From positions 1 to 24,703 of the forward strand of contig VBHI01000336.1 in NCBI GenBank assembly GCA_005881495.1: a stretch of DNA of 24,703 nt, given 5' to 3'. The DNA is from Chloroflexota bacterium. Its GTDB lineage: Bacteria; Chloroflexota; Ktedonobacteria; Ktedonobacterales; Ktedonobacteraceae. The position numbers and the translations under genes were made by a program. The notes beneath the pieces are model-generated. The model worked only from the letters and a program-made list of their open reading frames with translations. It was not told the DNA's origin and did no database searches. Shown here in pieces: positions 23,170 through 24,703 of this stretch. Positions within the stretch are counted from its first letter, which is position 1; every line of letters begins with the position of its first letter.

Positions 23170-24703
23170 AGGGTCGGAACTAATTCCTAACAAGCAAGCG
23201 GTGTATGAGTGAGATGGGCTTGACAAAAGCCGGACTTGCAGGCACAGTAGAAAAAAAAGTCGTTCAGCTACTGGCCTTCAAGGAGCTTGCTCCCATGATA
23301 CCAAATTCGCGCGTCTTTGACCAGCCGACCCTGACCCTCATGCAAGAATATGACCCGATTGTCCAACGCTACCGCCGCTTCTTGGCCCTCTTCGATTGGA
23401 GCATCGTGCCTGAGCCTCTGCTTGAGCCGTCCCAGCCTGGCAAGCGTCCCCATCCCCAAAGCGCTTATGTGAAGGCGTTGCTGCTCAAAATCGAGGAAGG
23501 GTTCAAGCACTGTACCCAGTTGCGCCGCTATCTCGTGGAGCATCCCCTCCTGGTGCTCGAACTGGGCTTTCGTCCCGTGCTCGATGTCACCAAGCCCTAC
23601 GGCTTTGATATCGAGCGCACCGTGCCCACCGCTCGCTGGTTCTCCGAGAAACACCGCACCCTCTCGCAGCCCGTGCTGCAAGCCTTGCTCGTCGCCACCG
23701 TCCAGGCCCTGTGCACGGAAGTCCCGGGCCTAGGCGAAACGGTGGCCTTCGATGTCACCCACATCTACTCTTACGTCAAAGAGAACAACCCGCGCGCCTA
23801 TGTCAAAGAGCGCTTCAAGAAGGATCAGCAGCCCGATGGGGACCCCGATTGCAAACTGGGCGTCAAACGCTCCACCAACCAGGAGCAGCCCGATGGCTCA
23901 ACCAAAGAGAAAAAGGAATACCTCTGGGGCTATGGCTCCGGCGTGGCCAGTGCAACCATTGCTGGCTATGGCGATGTGGTGCTGGCCGAGTTCACCCAGC
24001 CTTTCAATGAGAACGACATCACCTACTTCTTCCCCCTCTCCATCCGCACGGTCGCCACCCTCGGCTTCTTCCCGACCAACATCACCGCCGATGCCGCCTT
24101 CGATGCCTGGTACACCTACCAAACGGTGGCTCGTCGCGGGGGTATGGCCGCCATTGCGCTCAACCAGCATGGCCATCCTGAGAGCCAGCGCGACCGTGAT
24201 GGCGTGCCCTTGTGTGCCAAAGGACTGCGTATGTATCCCACCTTCCAGTTCTCCCACACCCATGGCTACCTGACGCAACGCTTTCGCTGTCCCTTGCTCT
24301 TTCCTCAAGCCAGCGGACAGACCTGCGATCATCCCCAGTTCCTCAAAGAGAAAGGCTGTGTCAAGGACCTCAACTGGGAACTGGGGGGGCAGATGCGCGT
24401 CACGCTGGATCGCGAAAGTCCGCTCTACAAGGGCATCTACAACCAGCGCACCAGCACCGAGCGCATCAACAGCCGGAGCAAAGCTCTGGGCATCAAGCGG
24501 CCCAAGGTGCGGAACATCCGCTCGATACGCACGCTCAATACGCTGACCTACCTCGTCATCAATGCCCGCGCGTTGCAGCGCGTGCGTGCCCTCAACGCGT
24601 CCTTGCTCACGACCAGGCTTGGCAAGATCGCTTAGCGGCCTTCAGATGACGAAGCGGCTGGCTCTCACCAACCCTCCCTTTCTCAGGAGTGGCACATCAG
24701 GCT
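23170..24703 (+). mobile_element. DDE insertion sequence cutting the last CRISPR repeat (right end not reached)
   Basis: Sequence departs abruptly from the repeat consensus at 23170 and a transposase gene starts 35 nt later. GGAACTAATTCC at 23174-23185 is palindromic. No reverse complement of the left edge is found before the window ends, so the right boundary and target duplication are unknown. The exact left boundary is inferred from the repeat break. Confidence 0.6.
23205..24635 (+). CDS. DDE transposase (IS5/IS1182-like)
   Basis: A 476-aa transposase. Candidate catalytic residues are Asp183 (TVAFDVTHIYSY), Asp296 (ITADAAFDAW) and Glu419 (RTSTERINSRSKALGI), in the order and spacing of an RNase H-like DDE fold. 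The N-terminal third is helical (YRRFLALFDWSIVPEPLLEP) with the IS1182-type opening. The frame is intact and complete, so this copy may be active. There is no good ribosome binding site at 23205; ATG at 23214 is an alternative. It faces away from the CRISPR array, opposite to the inferred crRNA direction. Confidence 0.85.
   Translation: MSEMGLTKAGLAGTVEKKVVQLLAFKELAPMIPNSRVFDQPTLTLMQEYDPIVQRYRRFLALFDWSIVPEPLLEPSQPGKRPHPQSAYVKALLLKIEEGFKHCTQLRRYLVEHPLLVLELGFRPVLDVTKPYGFDIERTVPTARWFSEKHRTLSQPVLQALLVATVQALCTEVPGLGETVAFDVTHIYSYVKENNPRAYVKERFKKDQQPDGDPDCKLGVKRSTNQEQPDGSTKEKKEYLWGYGSGVASATIAGYGDVVLAEFTQPFNENDITYFFPLSIRTVATLGFFPTNITADAAFDAWYTYQTVARRGGMAAIALNQHGHPESQRDRDGVPLCAKGLRMYPTFQFSHTHGYLTQRFRCPLLFPQASGQTCDHPQFLKEKGCVKDLNWELGGQMRVTLDRESPLYKGIYNQRTSTERINSRSKALGIKRPKVRNIRSIRTLNTLTYLVINARALQRVRALNASLLTTRLGKIA

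Overview
The window looks like a chromosomal segment of a filamentous soil bacterium of the Chloroflexota, most likely class Ktedonobacteria. This is inferred from a translin-family protein beside a UbiA/MenA prenyltransferase, lineage-style intergenic hairpins of the GTAGGGGtGGGGCTTGCCCCACCC type, many DDE insertion sequences, and strong TTGACA-17-TATAAT promoters. No rRNA or tRNA gene was found, so the placement is not proven.

Region 1 (1-7350) is a patchwork of small stress and regulatory genes and gene remnants. It holds a GNAT acetyltransferase, an ArsR repressor overlapping an AHSA1/SRPBCC gene, a second SRPBCC gene under the same 16-bp operator architecture, an alpha/beta hydrolase with Cys at the nucleophile position, a SnoaL-like protein and a PadR regulator. 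Between them lie decayed pieces of an SDR dehydrogenase, a CPBP protease, a second alpha/beta hydrolase and a frameshifted Tat-exported ferritin-like protein.

Region 2 (7500-14400) holds two hypothetical proteins, a translin-family gene directly followed by a MenA-like prenyltransferase, and a polyhydroxyalkanoate pair, phaC-phaB. A C-terminal scrap of a RidA-family gene follows phaB.

Region 3 (14400-19630) is core-like. ruvB and queA overlap on the minus strand. On the plus strand an AI-2E family permease is followed by an AhpD-like CxxC protein in which the second Cys codon is an in-frame TGA. A compact hairpin follows that TGA at the distance expected of a bacterial SECIS, so this is a strong selenoprotein candidate. 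A small hypothetical gene, a YtxH protein and a stand-alone response regulator follow.

Region 4 (19700-24703) is a mobile/CRISPR block. A 2,779-bp IS701-like element has perfect 17-bp terminal inverted repeats and a passenger gene. Its transposase is broken by an 86-nt palindromic insertion. Next comes an orphan CRISPR array with six complete 37-nt repeats and one truncated repeat. A second DDE transposase element follows, and its edge cuts the last repeat. No cas genes are in the window. The repeat reads ...ATTGAAAC on the minus strand, so the lost right side is the expected leader side.
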